A DNA stretch of 59,313 bases from JAUNKE01 sp041853585 (GCA_041853585.1 JBGZSM010000029.1:1-59313); one strand, 5' to 3'; positions 8,980 through 18,345 are shown, counted from the stretch's first letter. Numbers and translations are program-made. Notes: a model not told the origin generated them from the sequence alone.

Positions 8980-10776
8980 ATGTTTAACAGTATCCGATGG
9001 AAATTGAGCGGATTGTATTTTATTTTGGTATTTATTGCTATGACCATCGTGGGCGTATTCGTAAGTGACAGATTGGAAGATTACAATCTCGAATTGGTGC
9101 GAGAAAATTTGGCTTTGGTTTCCAACAGTACAATTTTAAGTATATTTCCCGAGGACAGCAATACCCCGAATATCGAAGAGATGCAGATGAATATCGAAAA
9201 AGTTCCTTTTCCGGTTGGCTATAATGTCTATCTAATCGATGTTAAAACATACGAAATTCTGGCATCTTCCAACACATCATATGTCGGGAAAAATGCGATG
9301 ACGGTATTGGACAATCGCGCCATCATGAAAACCATCAGCGAAAAAACCGTAGATATTGATATTCGAGACACCACCGACGGAACGAGTATGTCTAAAATCT
9401 ACGCCAGCTATGTTCCCTCAGAGAGTAAACCGGAGCAATATATTATTTATGCAACGGCATCGCTTAATTCAGTTTATACATCACTGCGCGCAACCACAAA
9501 AATTATTATTAATGCTTCACTTGTAGCATTGGTCGTTGCACTTATTGTCGGCTATATCATCTCCGGTTCCATTACAACACCAATCAACGATTTGAATTTG
9601 AAAGCAAGCTTGATAGCGAAGGGGGATTTCAGTCAAAGAGTGGAAACAAAATCAAACGACGAAATCGGCATGCTCGGACTTACCTTTAACTATCTGACCA
9701 AAAGATTGGACCACACATTAATTGAGATTTCCACCGAGAAAAGTAAATTGGATGCCATAATCAATAATATGGCGGATGGTTTGATGGCTGTGGATGAACA
9801 AGGTTTCGTTGTATTATATAATCGTTCTTTACCAAAACTTTTGGAAACCAAGGAAATTGTATTCTACGGAAACAATCTGACACATCTTTCAAAAGAGTTA
9901 GGAATAAATTTGAGTTTATCCGAAATAAAGCGCTCGATGGCCGATCAGGAGGTTGGCAGTTTTGTTGTGGAAACAAAGAGTCAAAAAGTGCTTAAAATAT
10001 CCTGTGCTTATTTCAACGATGACAAAAGAAGGCAGACCGGGTTTATTCTATTATTTCAAGATATTACAGAAGCAAAGCAATTGGACGACATGCGAAAAGA
10101 ATTTGTTGCCAATGTATCTCATGAGCTCAAAACGCCAATCACCACCATCAAAACCTATGCCGAAACACTTGCAACCGGCGCAGTGGATGACCCTGAAACA
10201 TCCCAGAGCTTCTTAGAAACGATTGAAAAAGAGGCTGACCGAATGACCGCTCTAGTTCGAGACCTTCTACAACTTTCCCATATTGATTTTAAGAAAACGA
10301 AATGGGAATTTGCCAACTATGAAGTTACCGAGATAATCAACGAAAGTATTGAGCATCTGAAACTATTTTACGAAAGCAAAAATCAGATTATCAAATTTAG
10401 AGCGGAGGAAAAAGCACATATTTATGCTGACAAAACAAAAATCAAACAGGTTTTTGTCAATATTATTTCCAATGCAATCAAATATACGCCGGAGGAAGGA
10501 CGAATTACAATTACGCTGAAAAAAGATTCCGGATATGCTGTCATTTCAATTATCGATGATGGAATTGGTATTCCAAAACAAGATGTCGGGCGAGTGTTCG
10601 AGCGATTTTATCGGGTCGATAAAGGGCGTTCAAGACAACAGGGCGGAACCGGTTTAGGCCTTTCAATCGCTCAAGACATAGTCCATGCACATGATGGCGA
10701 AATTAAAGCGAAATCACAACTTGGGAAAGGCAGCGAGTTTATTATCAAATTACCTTTGGTTCAAACCATCCGATAA
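8980..10776 (+). CDS. walK: WalK-type sensor histidine kinase
   Basis: The 598-residue product has two membrane helices (about 8-28 and 172-195) flanking a roughly 140-residue extracellular sensor. HAMP (about 195-247), PAS (about 255-360), HisKA and HATPase_c domains follow. The phosphorylated His381 is in FVANVSHELKTP, the N box is NIISNAIKYT, and the G boxes are DDGIGIP and GGTGLGLS. This is the WalK/VicK domain order. The start follows AAAGGAG nine bases after walR, so the pair is one operon. It probably phosphorylates WalR in response to cell-wall state. No separate accessory regulator (WalH/WalI) is encoded nearby. Confidence 0.88.
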   Translation: MFNSIRWKLSGLYFILVFIAMTIVGVFVSDRLEDYNLELVRENLALVSNSTILSIFPEDSNTPNIEEMQMNIEKVPFPVGYNVYLIDVKTYEILASSNTSYVGKNAMTVLDNRAIMKTISEKTVDIDIRDTTDGTSMSKIYASYVPSESKPEQYIIYATASLNSVYTSLRATTKIIINASLVALVVALIVGYIISGSITTPINDLNLKASLIAKGDFSQRVETKSNDEIGMLGLTFNYLTKRLDHTLIEISTEKSKLDAIINNMADGLMAVDEQGFVVLYNRSLPKLLETKEIVFYGNNLTHLSKELGINLSLSEIKRSMADQEVGSFVVETKSQKVLKISCAYFNDDKRRQTGFILLFQDITEAKQLDDMRKEFVANVSHELKTPITTIKTYAETLATGAVDDPETSQSFLETIEKEADRMTALVRDLLQLSHIDFKKTKWEFANYEVTEIINESIEHLKLFYESKNQIIKFRAEEKAHIYADKTKIKQVFVNIISNAIKYTPEEGRITITLKKDSGYAVISIIDDGIGIPKQDVGRVFERFYRVDKGRSRQQGGTGLGLSIAQDIVHAHDGEIKAKSQLGKGSEFIIKLPLVQTIR

Positions 10777-10812
10777 GTGCAGTTCCAACTTTCAAAAACT
10801 AAGAAACAAATC

Positions 10813-10842
10813 TTGATTTTCAAATAAAATCTATGGTATAAG
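10813..10842 (+). promoter_or_regulatory. Candidate promoter for the 177-residue protein operon
   Basis: TTGATT at 10813-10818 and TATAAG at 10837-10842 are 18 bases apart, about 46 bases before the start codon at 10888. Confidence 0.45.
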
Positions 10843-10887
10843 TATAATGAGTTCTATTACAGACTTAATTTAGACAAGGAGAGTACA

Positions 10888-11421
10888 ATGATTAAAGAAA
10901 TTAGAAACAATATGAATGTCATTGAATCGATGATTTATTTTTGGACAGCGGTGAAAGACAAAGAAAAAGTCGGCGAAAAATATCTTGTGGAACTCAGCGA
11001 GTATCCTGAAATGAAACTTCTGTATGATGAAACTTTTAATGCGGAATCCGTCAGAAAATCCCTAAGCGCCATCAGCAATCGAGAAATGCTGAACAACAGT
11101 TCCCAAAAAGAGCGCCAGTTTTGGAACAATAATATGTGGATGTTGGAAGATTTAGGCTACATGAATCAAATGGTAGCGCCGCTAAAAATGCTGAACTTGG
11201 ATTCGTTGCCGCCTGAAATCAACAAAGTAAAAGATATTTCTACCGAAAGCATTGAAGTCATTTTTGTACCGGCAAACAAAGAAGAATTTTTAGTAGTCGA
11301 TAATAAACTTGTTATCAATTTCTTCAAAGTTACTCCGGATGTAATTGGCGGTGGCGAGGCGACGATTGCCGGTAAAAGTCTTGCTGAATATGTCAAAGAG
11401 AAAATTGTTGAAAACTTTTAG
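10888..11421 (+). CDS. Soluble protein of unknown function (177 residues)
   Basis: I do not recognise a family. The protein is soluble, with a mostly helical first half (residues 1-115, including a tryptophan-rich stretch with RQFWNNNMWMLEDLGYMNQ) and a beta-rich second half (about 130-165) ending in an amphipathic helix. There is no signal peptide or membrane segment. ATG 10888 follows AAGGAG. The next gene, a small GNAT-like protein, begins 23 bases downstream with its own GAGGAG site, so co-transcription is likely. The name is left as hypothetical. Confidence 0.75.
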   Translation: MIKEIRNNMNVIESMIYFWTAVKDKEKVGEKYLVELSEYPEMKLLYDETFNAESVRKSLSAISNREMLNNSSQKERQFWNNNMWMLEDLGYMNQMVAPLKMLNLDSLPPEINKVKDISTESIEVIFVPANKEEFLVVDNKLVINFFKVTPDVIGGGEATIAGKSLAEYVKEKIVENF

Positions 11422-11444
11422 TTGTCTTAAAATGAGGAGGAAAT

Positions 11445-11720
11445 ATGAAATTTCAAGAAGAAAAAGGAAGATTTTTCCAAAATGATGAAAATGGTGAGTT
11501 GATTGCGGAAGTAACTTATCAAGAAGATGGTGTATGGTATTTAGACCACACTTTTGTTCATGAAAAATTAAGAGGGCAAAAAATCGGCGAGCAATTAATC
11601 CAGGTTATTGTAGAAAAAGCAAGAGCAGAAGGTAAAAAAATTGTTCCTCAATGTCCATACGCCGTGAAAGTATTTGAGCAGAAAAGCGAATACAATGATG
11701 TATTAGCATCTGAGAAATAG
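11445..11720 (+). CDS. Small GNAT-like N-acetyltransferase (YjdJ type)
   Basis: This 91-residue protein fits the compact GNAT-related family represented by YjdJ. It has short N-terminal strands (ENGELIAEVTYQE, VWYLDHTFV), then the acetyl-CoA-binding loop RGQKIGEQLI near residue 45, a helix (VIVEKARAEGKK) and the closing IVPQCPYAVKVFEQ segment. Members lack the N-terminal half of full-size GNAT enzymes. The acyl acceptor is unknown. The gene sits between the 177-residue unknown and an EamA transporter with short gaps, so the three probably share a transcript. Confidence 0.8.
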   Translation: MKFQEEKGRFFQNDENGELIAEVTYQEDGVWYLDHTFVHEKLRGQKIGEQLIQVIVEKARAEGKKIVPQCPYAVKVFEQKSEYNDVLASEK

Positions 11721-11738
11721 TAAAGCAAGAGGCAAAAA

Positions 11739-12599
11739 ATGGAGAAGCAGAACAAAAAATTGGCAGCGTTTTATATGATCCTTTCATCTTTTTCTTTTTC
11801 AATGATGCAATTGTTGGTCAAATCAACAGCAAGCGAATTACCACTGTTTGAGCAGGTTTTTGTAAGAAATTCCATCGTCGTACTGATGATGCTGTATTCA
11901 CTATACAAGTACAAAAACTTGGATAAACTGAAAGTGGTTAAAGATGCACGATTGGCACTGCTTGTTCGAAGTTTTTGCGGATTTATGGGTATTGTTCTCT
12001 TTTTCAATGCAATGCGTAGCATCAACTTAGCGGACGCAGCCGCGCTTCAAAAATGTTCTCCGTTTTTTGTAATGCTTTTTTCGTTTATTATCTTAAAAGA
12101 AAAGTTGACAAAGGCAAAGGTTATCGCAATTACGACAGCCTTTGTCGGCGTCCTTTTAATTGTCAAACCGCAATTTAACTCAGCGGTTTTTCCGGCGCTG
12201 TTGGCATTGTGCTCGGCTGTATTCTCCGGAATGGCTTATACAATGATTTCTTTTATGAAAAATAAAGTTCACTCTCATGTCATCATCTTTTATTTTGGAT
12301 TATTTTCCTGTATCATTTGCCTCCCTTTAGTTTTGTTTAATGAAATCGTAGTAACTCCGAAATTAGCACTTACCATGCTTGCTATCGGAATCTTAGGCGG
12401 TCTTGGTCAAACCTTTTTAACTTCTGCATACAAACTTGCGGTGGCCGGCGAAGTAAGTATATATAATTATTCCAATATTATTTTCTCCGCGTCCGTTGGG
12501 TACTTTATATTTGGAGAAGTACTTGATTGGTACAGTATCTTGGGAATTGTGCTCATTATTTCATCCGGCATTGGCGTGTATGTTTTCAACAAGGAATAA
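11739..12599 (+). CDS. EamA-family (DMT superfamily) transporter
   Basis: The 286-residue product has ten predicted membrane helices arranged as two five-helix EamA repeats, with the halves meeting near residue 150. The repeat ends show the usual pattern (FIILKEKLTKAKVIAITTAFVGVLLIV in the first half; FGEVLDWYSILGIVLII in the second, each split here by hydrophobic runs). Members export or import small metabolites such as amino acids and nucleosides; this one's substrate is unknown. It starts 18 bases after the GNAT-like gene. A second EamA gene at 15627 is only distantly similar. Confidence 0.85.
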   Translation: MEKQNKKLAAFYMILSSFSFSMMQLLVKSTASELPLFEQVFVRNSIVVLMMLYSLYKYKNLDKLKVVKDARLALLVRSFCGFMGIVLFFNAMRSINLADAAALQKCSPFFVMLFSFIILKEKLTKAKVIAITTAFVGVLLIVKPQFNSAVFPALLALCSAVFSGMAYTMISFMKNKVHSHVIIFYFGLFSCIICLPLVLFNEIVVTPKLALTMLAIGILGGLGQTFLTSAYKLAVAGEVSIYNYSNIIFSASVGYFIFGEVLDWYSILGIVLIISSGIGVYVFNKE

Positions 12600-12678
12600 T
12601 ATATTAGAAAAAAGGATTTTGAAATTCATTTCTCGGCTCAATAGGTAAGTTTTTTCAAAACCCGCCTTAGTTTTCTAC

Positions 12679-12708
12679 TTGACAGTACATAAACATTGTT
12701 TCGATTAT
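12679..12708 (+). promoter_or_regulatory. Candidate promoter of the methyltransferase gene
   Basis: A perfect TTGACA at 12679-12684 is followed after 18 bases by GATTAT at 12703-12708, about 60 bases before the ATG at 12770. The -10 element is weak. Confidence 0.4.
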
Positions 12709-12769
12709 AAAATAGAAAAAAAGCTCTTCTTTTTGCTTACTGAATTTTATCTTGACCAAGGAGGATTTG

Positions 12770-13609
12770 ATGAAATCTAACAAAATACGAATTGAAAAGA
12801 ATTCCGTTCAGGAAACCCTATTGATTCCGCTATACGGTCGTAAAATGTGTGCGGAAAAGTTCCCGGAACTATACACCGACCATTCCGCCAAAAACTTATG
12901 TGACAGTTTGGACTATGATTTTTCGGAACTCGAGTCAAAAAACAACTCCGTGCTCTATCAGTTCGGTGCACTTGAAGCCGCAATGAGACAATTGGATATC
13001 ATGTGGGAAATCCAAGATTATCTAAAGATTCATCCTAATGCAACCTTAGTTAATCTCGGCTGCGGACTCGACCAGACCGGAAAAGCTTGTGATAATAAGA
13101 CTTGCCAAATCGTAAATGTTGATTTTCCGGATATAATTCAAACGCGTGAGAAGCTGATTGCGATTGGAGACAGAGAGAAAAATATTGCCTGTGATTTAAA
13201 AGACTATTCTTGGATGGACTCTCTGGATTCATCCCACGGAATTATTTTTTTTGCCGCCGGCGTGTTTCACTATTTCAAAACGGTCGAGGTCAAAGCTCTA
13301 ATTTTAGAACTGGCAAAAAGATATCCCGGAGGTCGTTTGATATTTGATACCGTAGGGAAATTCGGGTTAAAAATGATGATTTCTACAAACCTTCGAAGTA
13401 TGGGGATTAAAGATGTGCAAGGTTATTTTTATGTGAACAATCCTCTTGAGGATTTGGATTGGTCCGAAAAAATCAAGGTAAGCTCCAAAAAATATATGCT
13501 TGGATATTATGATATGAATAGTCCCGGCATTCGAGGCATCCACCGATTTTTGGCTAAAGTTGGAGACAGCATCATAAAAATGTCTATTATAAGAATGGAA
13601 TTCTTATAA
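12770..13609 (+). CDS. Class I SAM-dependent methyltransferase (LCM/PpmI-like)
   Basis: The 279-residue protein resembles the leucine-carboxyl-methyltransferase-like group of O-methyltransferases. The SAM-binding loop is VNLGCGLDQTG (near residue 90), followed by the acidic strand end IVNVDFPDIIQTR and the motif FFAAGVFHYF near 160. Its acceptor is unknown; relatives act in polyketide or secondary metabolism or are orphan enzymes. ATG 12770 follows AAGGAGG. An in-frame upstream ATG would bury that site. The stop codon lies inside a perfect 15-bp inverted repeat, so the end of the gene is part of a hairpin. Confidence 0.8.
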   Translation: MKSNKIRIEKNSVQETLLIPLYGRKMCAEKFPELYTDHSAKNLCDSLDYDFSELESKNNSVLYQFGALEAAMRQLDIMWEIQDYLKIHPNATLVNLGCGLDQTGKACDNKTCQIVNVDFPDIIQTREKLIAIGDREKNIACDLKDYSWMDSLDSSHGIIFFAAGVFHYFKTVEVKALILELAKRYPGGRLIFDTVGKFGLKMMISTNLRSMGIKDVQGYFYVNNPLEDLDWSEKIKVSSKKYMLGYYDMNSPGIRGIHRFLAKVGDSIIKMSIIRMEFL

Positions 13610-13615
13610 TAGACA
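13581..13615 (+). terminator. Perfect 15-bp inverted repeat overlapping the methyltransferase stop
   Basis: TGTCTATTATAAGAA at 13581-13595 is exactly complementary to 13601-13615 with a 5-base loop. It contains the last codons and the stop of the methyltransferase gene. No T-run follows, so it may stabilise or process the mRNA rather than terminate on its own. Confidence 0.5.
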
Positions 13616-13627
13616 AATCCGTATATA

Positions 13628-13698
13628 AAAATCCTAACGAATCGGAATCGTTCTAAAGTTATTTCCAACTTAGAAAACGAGCCTCTCGTTAGGATTTT
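13628..13698 (+). other. Nested palindromic element
   Basis: An outer 13-bp perfect stem (AAAATCCTAACGA at 13628-13640, TCGTTAGGATTTT at 13686-13698) encloses an inner stem (TTCTAAAGTT near 13651 with AACTTAGAA near 13668). A T-rich stretch follows. It could be a complex terminator, a small structured RNA or a short palindromic repeat; no second copy is obvious in the window. Confidence 0.45.
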
Positions 13699-14057
13699 CA
13701 GTTTTTATAGAAAATCCGATAAATGTTTTACCAATAACATGTCATGTTACACAATCTTTCCCACTAAAATTTCTATTATTGTGCATAAAATATCTTCAAG
13801 TATTTATACGACTTGATACCGTATTCAAATTTCTATATACTTCTATTTATGTATAGGGATGCAAAAGGCAAAACACATCCCTAAAAAGTTTTTGGCAAAA
13901 GCCCATCGCTGAATATGGTTAGAAAACTACAAAGTTTAATCTCCCGTTCTTAAATGTAAATCGTAAATATCATAAATCGTGAGACTTTTTCGTTCTTCAC
14001 AATGCCGTTTGAGGGCAAAAATTCAGCTGCCAAATGAAAAAATTTAACAATTACTGT
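13699..14057. other. Gene-free AT-rich stretch
   Basis: No open frame has a ribosome-binding site. The only visible structure is a 7-bp hairpin (AGGGATG near 13856 with CATCCCT near 13877). It is not followed by a T-run. Confidence 0.4.
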
Positions 14058-14555
14058 CTAATATTCACCTAAGAGCTTTACTTCAATTTCAACAGAAGCA
14101 TTCATACTATCAATCTTTGAAGACAAGTTATTCACTTCTTTTTCGAGTTTATCTCTTTTTCCTTTAAGGATTTCTTCATTCATAATCCCATAGCGAACCA
14201 CACCAACGCCCGTTTCCACTCGGTTATATTCGCGAGAAAGAGCATATTCCATGTTGCTCAATAAATTTCGATTGAGGCGTACATCTTCCAATGCCGCAAA
14301 AAGGGTTTGCTTCCCGATTTTATTCTTGTTATTTGCTACACAAAGAGCATTCTTCAGCGTAACCAAATCCTGATTTAATATCTCAATTTCTTTCAGACGC
14401 TCAAGCATCTCTTTCGATTTGCTTTTATCCACCATATCCTTTCCATTTACAGTAAGCGGTACAAAATATTGACTATTAAGCGAACTGAATAACTGACTTT
14501 GTTTTTTCGTTAAATTTGAAATAAGAAATATGCATTGTTGTAATGTAATTTTCAT
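14058..14555 (-). CDS. Helical protein, possibly DIP1984/septicolysin-like
   Basis: The 165-residue protein is almost entirely helical and charged, with two long helices (about 50-95 and 130-160) around a central Arg/Asn-rich segment (RLNRNLLSNMEYALSREYNR). The pattern recalls the DIP1984 (septicolysin-like) family: a paired-helix protein with a conserved middle of the form ERD-alkxxI-LR and a closing segment after KLEKEV. That match is from memory and is weak. There is no signal peptide. ATG 14555 follows AAGGAGG. The gene is transcribed alone and no neighbour explains it. Confidence 0.65.
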   Translation of the reverse strand: MKITLQQCIFLISNLTKKQSQLFSSLNSQYFVPLTVNGKDMVDKSKSKEMLERLKEIEILNQDLVTLKNALCVANNKNKIGKQTLFAALEDVRLNRNLLSNMEYALSREYNRVETGVGVVRYGIMNEEILKGKRDKLEKEVNNLSSKIDSMNASVEIEVKLLGEY

Positions 14556-14716
14556 AAACCCTCCTTACACTTATATTGAATTTAAAATGTATATTTTAAT
14601 CAATACAATACCAATTTTATTTGATTATAAATCAAAGTAATTCTTTTTACAAGGAATTCCATGCGACAAACAAGTTGCATACAAACAAAATTTTTGACTC
14701 GTTTTTCGACCCAAAC

Positions 14717-15469
14717 CTATGTCCATAAAAAAATTATATATAGTACAGCATAGATGATAATTTGGTGAAGCAAATAAATCTTCAAACTGTTTCTTCCTAA
14801 TAATTTTAGAAATTCTCCTATCCGGCAATCCATCTTAAAATCAAAATTTACTTTTCTAAGACCCATTCCGAAAAAATATCCGGAAAAACTTAAAAAAATC
14901 CATGGTAAAAATGGAACATAGTCTGCAGAAAAAAAAGTCGCTGACGCAAATCCGATAACAAACGAGAACGGTAGCGGCGACAATATACTGTAAAAACTAT
15001 CATAGAGCGCCGATTTACCAAAGTATTGATATAAAACAAAAAGTAACAGATGAAGCAAAAACAGAAAAAACTCTTTTCCAAATTTTTTATTTCTCTCTTC
15101 CCTTTTACCGTTTACATTCTGATACAACCAAATACTGAGCATCGATAAAGATAAGAAATGCAAGACTCCGAAATAAATCACCTCGCTCGATATAAAAACC
15201 TTTGTAACAAAAGTGATAAGTAAACTGATTATAAAAAACCGAAGCGAATTTTGCAGCAGTTTCTTACTGTAATTGGCGGAAATTCCTGAAATAAATATGA
15301 AGCTGATGACAATATATTGTTGGTAATAAAACCATGAATGGATATCAAAAAAATCCACATCCTGTTGAAAAATGTACTTTAAATCATATAAAGTATGATA
15401 AATTATCATATTGATAATCGAAATCCCTCGAAAAAAATCGAGATAATTGATGCGTCTTGCCTGTCCCAA
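14717..15469 (-). CDS. DUF1624/HGSNAT-like membrane protein (acyltransferase-type)
   Basis: The 250-residue product has seven to eight membrane helices and begins with RINYLDFFRGISIINMIIYH, the opening motif of the DUF1624 family, which is related to heparan-alpha-glucosaminide N-acetyltransferase. His near residue 25 in IIYH corresponds to the family's membrane-embedded catalytic position. Such proteins are thought to move acetyl groups across the membrane onto sugars; the target is unknown. The start is TTG at 15469, preceded by AAGGAAGG; there is no ATG nearby. The last 30 residues lie in a very AT-rich tail but the frame is intact. Confidence 0.8.
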   Translation of the reverse strand: MGQARRINYLDFFRGISIINMIIYHTLYDLKYIFQQDVDFFDIHSWFYYQQYIVISFIFISGISANYSKKLLQNSLRFFIISLLITFVTKVFISSEVIYFGVLHFLSLSMLSIWLYQNVNGKREERNKKFGKEFFLFLLHLLLFVLYQYFGKSALYDSFYSILSPLPFSFVIGFASATFFSADYVPFLPWIFLSFSGYFFGMGLRKVNFDFKMDCRIGEFLKLLGRNSLKIYLLHQIIIYAVLYIIFLWT

Positions 15470-15626
15470 TGTTCCTTCCTTTACTAATCTGAAATCTAAA
15501 ATAAGTATAGCATATATGATAAATCATTTCACGCAAAATCAAAATGATGGCAATTAAATTTTTATATCGGAATGTAATTTATGGGCGAATGCTGTATAAT
15601 ATAGAAAAACGCTTTGGAGAAAAATC

Positions 15627-16508
15627 ATGAACATTAAAAACAATTATCATATATATGCCTTAATCACCATCATTATGTGGGCTCTTTCTCATATTTGGAT
15701 ACGAGTGGCACTGGAACATTTTTCAGTATTTCCTCTGGGCTTCTTACGATATTTATCCGCATCTGTATCTTTGATTGCAGTCTTATTCCTATACAGAATG
15801 CCTTTACCGAAAAAGAAAGACTTTCCTTGGTTCATATTGTCGGGGGCAACCGGATTTTTCCTATATATGATTTTTTATAATATAGGCGCCAAAACAACAA
15901 CGGTTGCAACAAGCGGTGTAATCCTTGCAAGCGCTCCCGTATTTACCGTACTCTTTTCGGTCATTTTATTGAAAGAGAAAATCTCATTACGGCAATGGCT
16001 TGCGATTGCAATAGAATTTATAGGAATTATAGTCATCACCGCTCACGGCGCAATCTTTAGTGTAAACATAGGGATTCTGTGGTTGTTCGCTGCAGCTTTA
16101 TCACTTAGCATCTATAACCTGACTCAAAGAAAATTAACGAAAAGTTATTCCGCTTTACAAACGACAACATTCAGCATCTTTGCAGGCACGATTTTGTTAT
16201 CTGTCTCTGCAAAACAGTCATTTGCCGAACTGAAAACAGCATCAACGAATCATATTTCAAGTATTTTACTCTTAGGAATATTTGCAAGCTCCATTGCATA
16301 TATTGCTTGGTCAAAAGCCTTTGAAAAAGCTCAAAAAACCGCTCAGGTGAGCAACTATATGTTTTTTATGCCTTTGATGACGGGCATTCTCGGTTTTTTG
16401 TTTTTTGGAGAAATACCGACCCATTCAACATGGATTGGTGGCACTTTAATTATTCTCGGATCTTATTTATTCAATTATTTTGGTAAAACAAATTTGTCTT
16501 CAAACTAA
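15627..16508 (+). CDS. EamA-family (DMT superfamily) transporter
   Basis: The 293-residue protein has ten predicted helices in two EamA repeats. The first repeat opens with IIMWALSHIWIRVAL and ends in LLKEKISLRQW; the second closes with FGEIPTHSTWIGGTLIILG. It probably exports a small metabolite. It reads away from the DUF1624 gene and shares a terminator region with the convergent AbgT gene. ATG 15627 has a weak TTTGGAGA ribosome-binding site. Confidence 0.85.
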   Translation: MNIKNNYHIYALITIIMWALSHIWIRVALEHFSVFPLGFLRYLSASVSLIAVLFLYRMPLPKKKDFPWFILSGATGFFLYMIFYNIGAKTTTVATSGVILASAPVFTVLFSVILLKEKISLRQWLAIAIEFIGIIVITAHGAIFSVNIGILWLFAAALSLSIYNLTQRKLTKSYSALQTTTFSIFAGTILLSVSAKQSFAELKTASTNHISSILLLGIFASSIAYIAWSKAFEKAQKTAQVSNYMFFMPLMTGILGFLFFGEIPTHSTWIGGTLIILGSYLFNYFGKTNLSSN

Positions 16509-16548
16509 AATAGGCTCTATTCCGATAAAAAACGGATAGAGCCTATTT
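16507..16548. terminator. Bidirectional terminator between EamA and AbgT genes
   Basis: A long stem (AAAATAGGCTCTAT, one unpaired T, CCG, pairing with CGGATAGAGCCTATTTT) overlaps the EamA stop codon. Both arms end in A/T runs, so it can serve the plus-strand gene and possibly the convergent minus-strand gene. Confidence 0.7.
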
Positions 16549-16630
16549 TATTCAGTTTAAACTTTGTGCTCTGTTCAAACTTTATAACAATACTTTATTC
16601 GAAATTAAAAATTTTTATATGAGATTTTCA

Positions 16631-18166
16631 TTAATAACCGATTGGTAATCCGAGGTAATGCCATATTATCATTAAAAGAGTCCATGAAACTAAGAATGAA
16701 ATAGAGTATGGTAACATGGACGAAATGAGCGTTCCGATGCCTGTATCCTCATCATATCTTTGGGCAAAAGTAACAATTACCGCGAAATAAGTCATTAGTG
16801 GCGAAATAATATTTGTTGTTGAGTCACCAATTCGATATGCAAGCTGTGTAAAATCCGGGGATATCCCAAGCAACATCAACATCGGAACAAATATCGGCGC
16901 CATAATCGCCCATTTTGCAGAAGCAGAACCGATAAACAAGTTGATAAAAGCGGAAACAATAACAAATGAAACAATCAAAGGTAAACCCTGGAAACCTATG
17001 CTCTTCAATAGATTCGCTCCACCTAAAGCAAGCAAAATTCCTAATTTTGTATAGTTAAAGTAGTTTACAAATTGAGCAGCCATAAATGCAAGAACCAAGT
17101 AGCCGCCCATAGATGCCATTGATTTGCTCATTCCCTTAATAATATCTTTATCATTTTTAATATTTTTAGTTACGATTCCATAAACCACACCCGGAATTAA
17201 GAAAAACAAAGCGATTGTCGGCACGAGTCCATTGTGGATAAATGGATTAAGATCCATTTTAATTCCTTTTTCAGTTTCGACTGCTGTTCGAAGCAAACCA
17301 TTTTGAGGTACTGTCAGGAATGCAAAAACAACAACAAACAACAGTAGCGCAATCCCCGCCATTCGTAGTCCTTTTCTCTCTTCAGGCGTGATTTGCATCG
17401 TATCAACCTTGTACGGTCCGGTATATGTCCCCAATCTCGGCTCAACAATTTTTTCAGTTACTAAAGTTCCCACAATTGTTAATAAGAAAGTTGAAACAAA
17501 CATAAAATAGTAGTTTGCAGTCGGAGCAATAATCAAATCAGAGCCTCCGATTTTTATTGCTTCATTTGTAATTCCGGCTAGCATCGGGTCAATCGTTCCC
17601 ACTAATAAGTTTGCGGAAAAGCCCGCTGACACTCCTGCAAATGCAGCTGTAAGTCCAGCTAAAGGATGTCGATTAAAGCTCAAAAACACAATAGCTCCAA
17701 GTGGAATCAAAACAACATAACCGGCATCTGATGCAACATTAGACATAATCCCCATAAATACCACAACTGCTGTTATAAACTTCTTCGGTGTACTGAGAAC
17801 CACCTTTTTAAGCGTAGAACCGATCAAACCTGTTTCTTCAGCAACACCAACCCCCAGCATCGCTACAAGAACTGTTCCCAATGGTGCAAAACCTGTAAAG
17901 TTTTTTGTCGCGCTGTCAAACATATAGCGAAGACCTGCTCCATTTAACAAAGAAATAGCTTGTACGGAAACATCCGTTTTCTCTTTCGCATCATAATAAG
18001 TTGCGCTCAATCCAGCTCTCGCTGCAAACTCTGAAATGATAATTACCGCTACCGATAATATAACAAAAATGGTTGCCGGATGCGGCAATTTGTTTCCAAC
18101 TCTTTCTACAAAGTTGAGAAATCCGTTAAAGATACCTTTCTTCTTTTTTACTGACTTTTCTTTCAT
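16631..18166 (-). CDS. AbgT-family transporter
   Basis: The 511-residue product matches the AbgT family (p-aminobenzoyl-glutamate transporters, some acting as antimetabolite efflux pumps). It has a charged N-terminus, the opening NKLPHPATIFVIL, a long periplasmic/extracellular segment after helix 1, and the re-entrant hairpin regions with SNVASDAGYVVLIPLGA and GSASAKWAIMAPIFVP, both typical of the family. It should sit in the cytoplasmic membrane and be driven by an ion gradient. In an amino-acid fermenter, peptide or aminobenzoyl-glutamate uptake is plausible. ATG 18166 follows AGGAGG. A tandem 12-base repeat lies in its leader. Confidence 0.9.
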   Translation of the reverse strand: MKEKSVKKKKGIFNGFLNFVERVGNKLPHPATIFVILSVAVIIISEFAARAGLSATYYDAKEKTDVSVQAISLLNGAGLRYMFDSATKNFTGFAPLGTVLVAMLGVGVAEETGLIGSTLKKVVLSTPKKFITAVVVFMGIMSNVASDAGYVVLIPLGAIVFLSFNRHPLAGLTAAFAGVSAGFSANLLVGTIDPMLAGITNEAIKIGGSDLIIAPTANYYFMFVSTFLLTIVGTLVTEKIVEPRLGTYTGPYKVDTMQITPEERKGLRMAGIALLLFVVVFAFLTVPQNGLLRTAVETEKGIKMDLNPFIHNGLVPTIALFFLIPGVVYGIVTKNIKNDKDIIKGMSKSMASMGGYLVLAFMAAQFVNYFNYTKLGILLALGGANLLKSIGFQGLPLIVSFVIVSAFINLFIGSASAKWAIMAPIFVPMLMLLGISPDFTQLAYRIGDSTTNIISPLMTYFAVIVTFAQRYDEDTGIGTLISSMLPYSISFLVSWTLLMIIWHYLGLPIGY

Positions 18167-18182
18167 GCAAACCTCCTAATTG

Positions 18183-18206
18183 AAATACTTGTATAAATAC
18201 TTGTAT
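18183..18206 (-). repeat. Tandem 12-base repeat upstream of the AbgT gene
   Basis: AAATACTTGTAT occurs twice without a gap, about 17 bases upstream of the AbgT start codon. Each copy contains a near-palindromic ATACTTGTAT. It could be a repressor site, though the region is AT-rich. Confidence 0.5.
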
Positions 18207-18345
18207 ACTTTATTATATAATAAAAAAGGTTTTCACAAAAGAGTTTTTGTTTTTTCTTTTTAAAAAAACTACAATTTGTTTTGATTTATTTTTTACAACA
18301 TTAACAAAAACTCCAACACCCTTTAATCTTAAGTTCTTGGGTCAA

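Noticed and set aside
13856..13890. Hairpin that looked like a small riboswitch or terminator
   Set aside because: It lacks conserved preQ1 or other aptamer sequence, a T-run and a nearby downstream gene.
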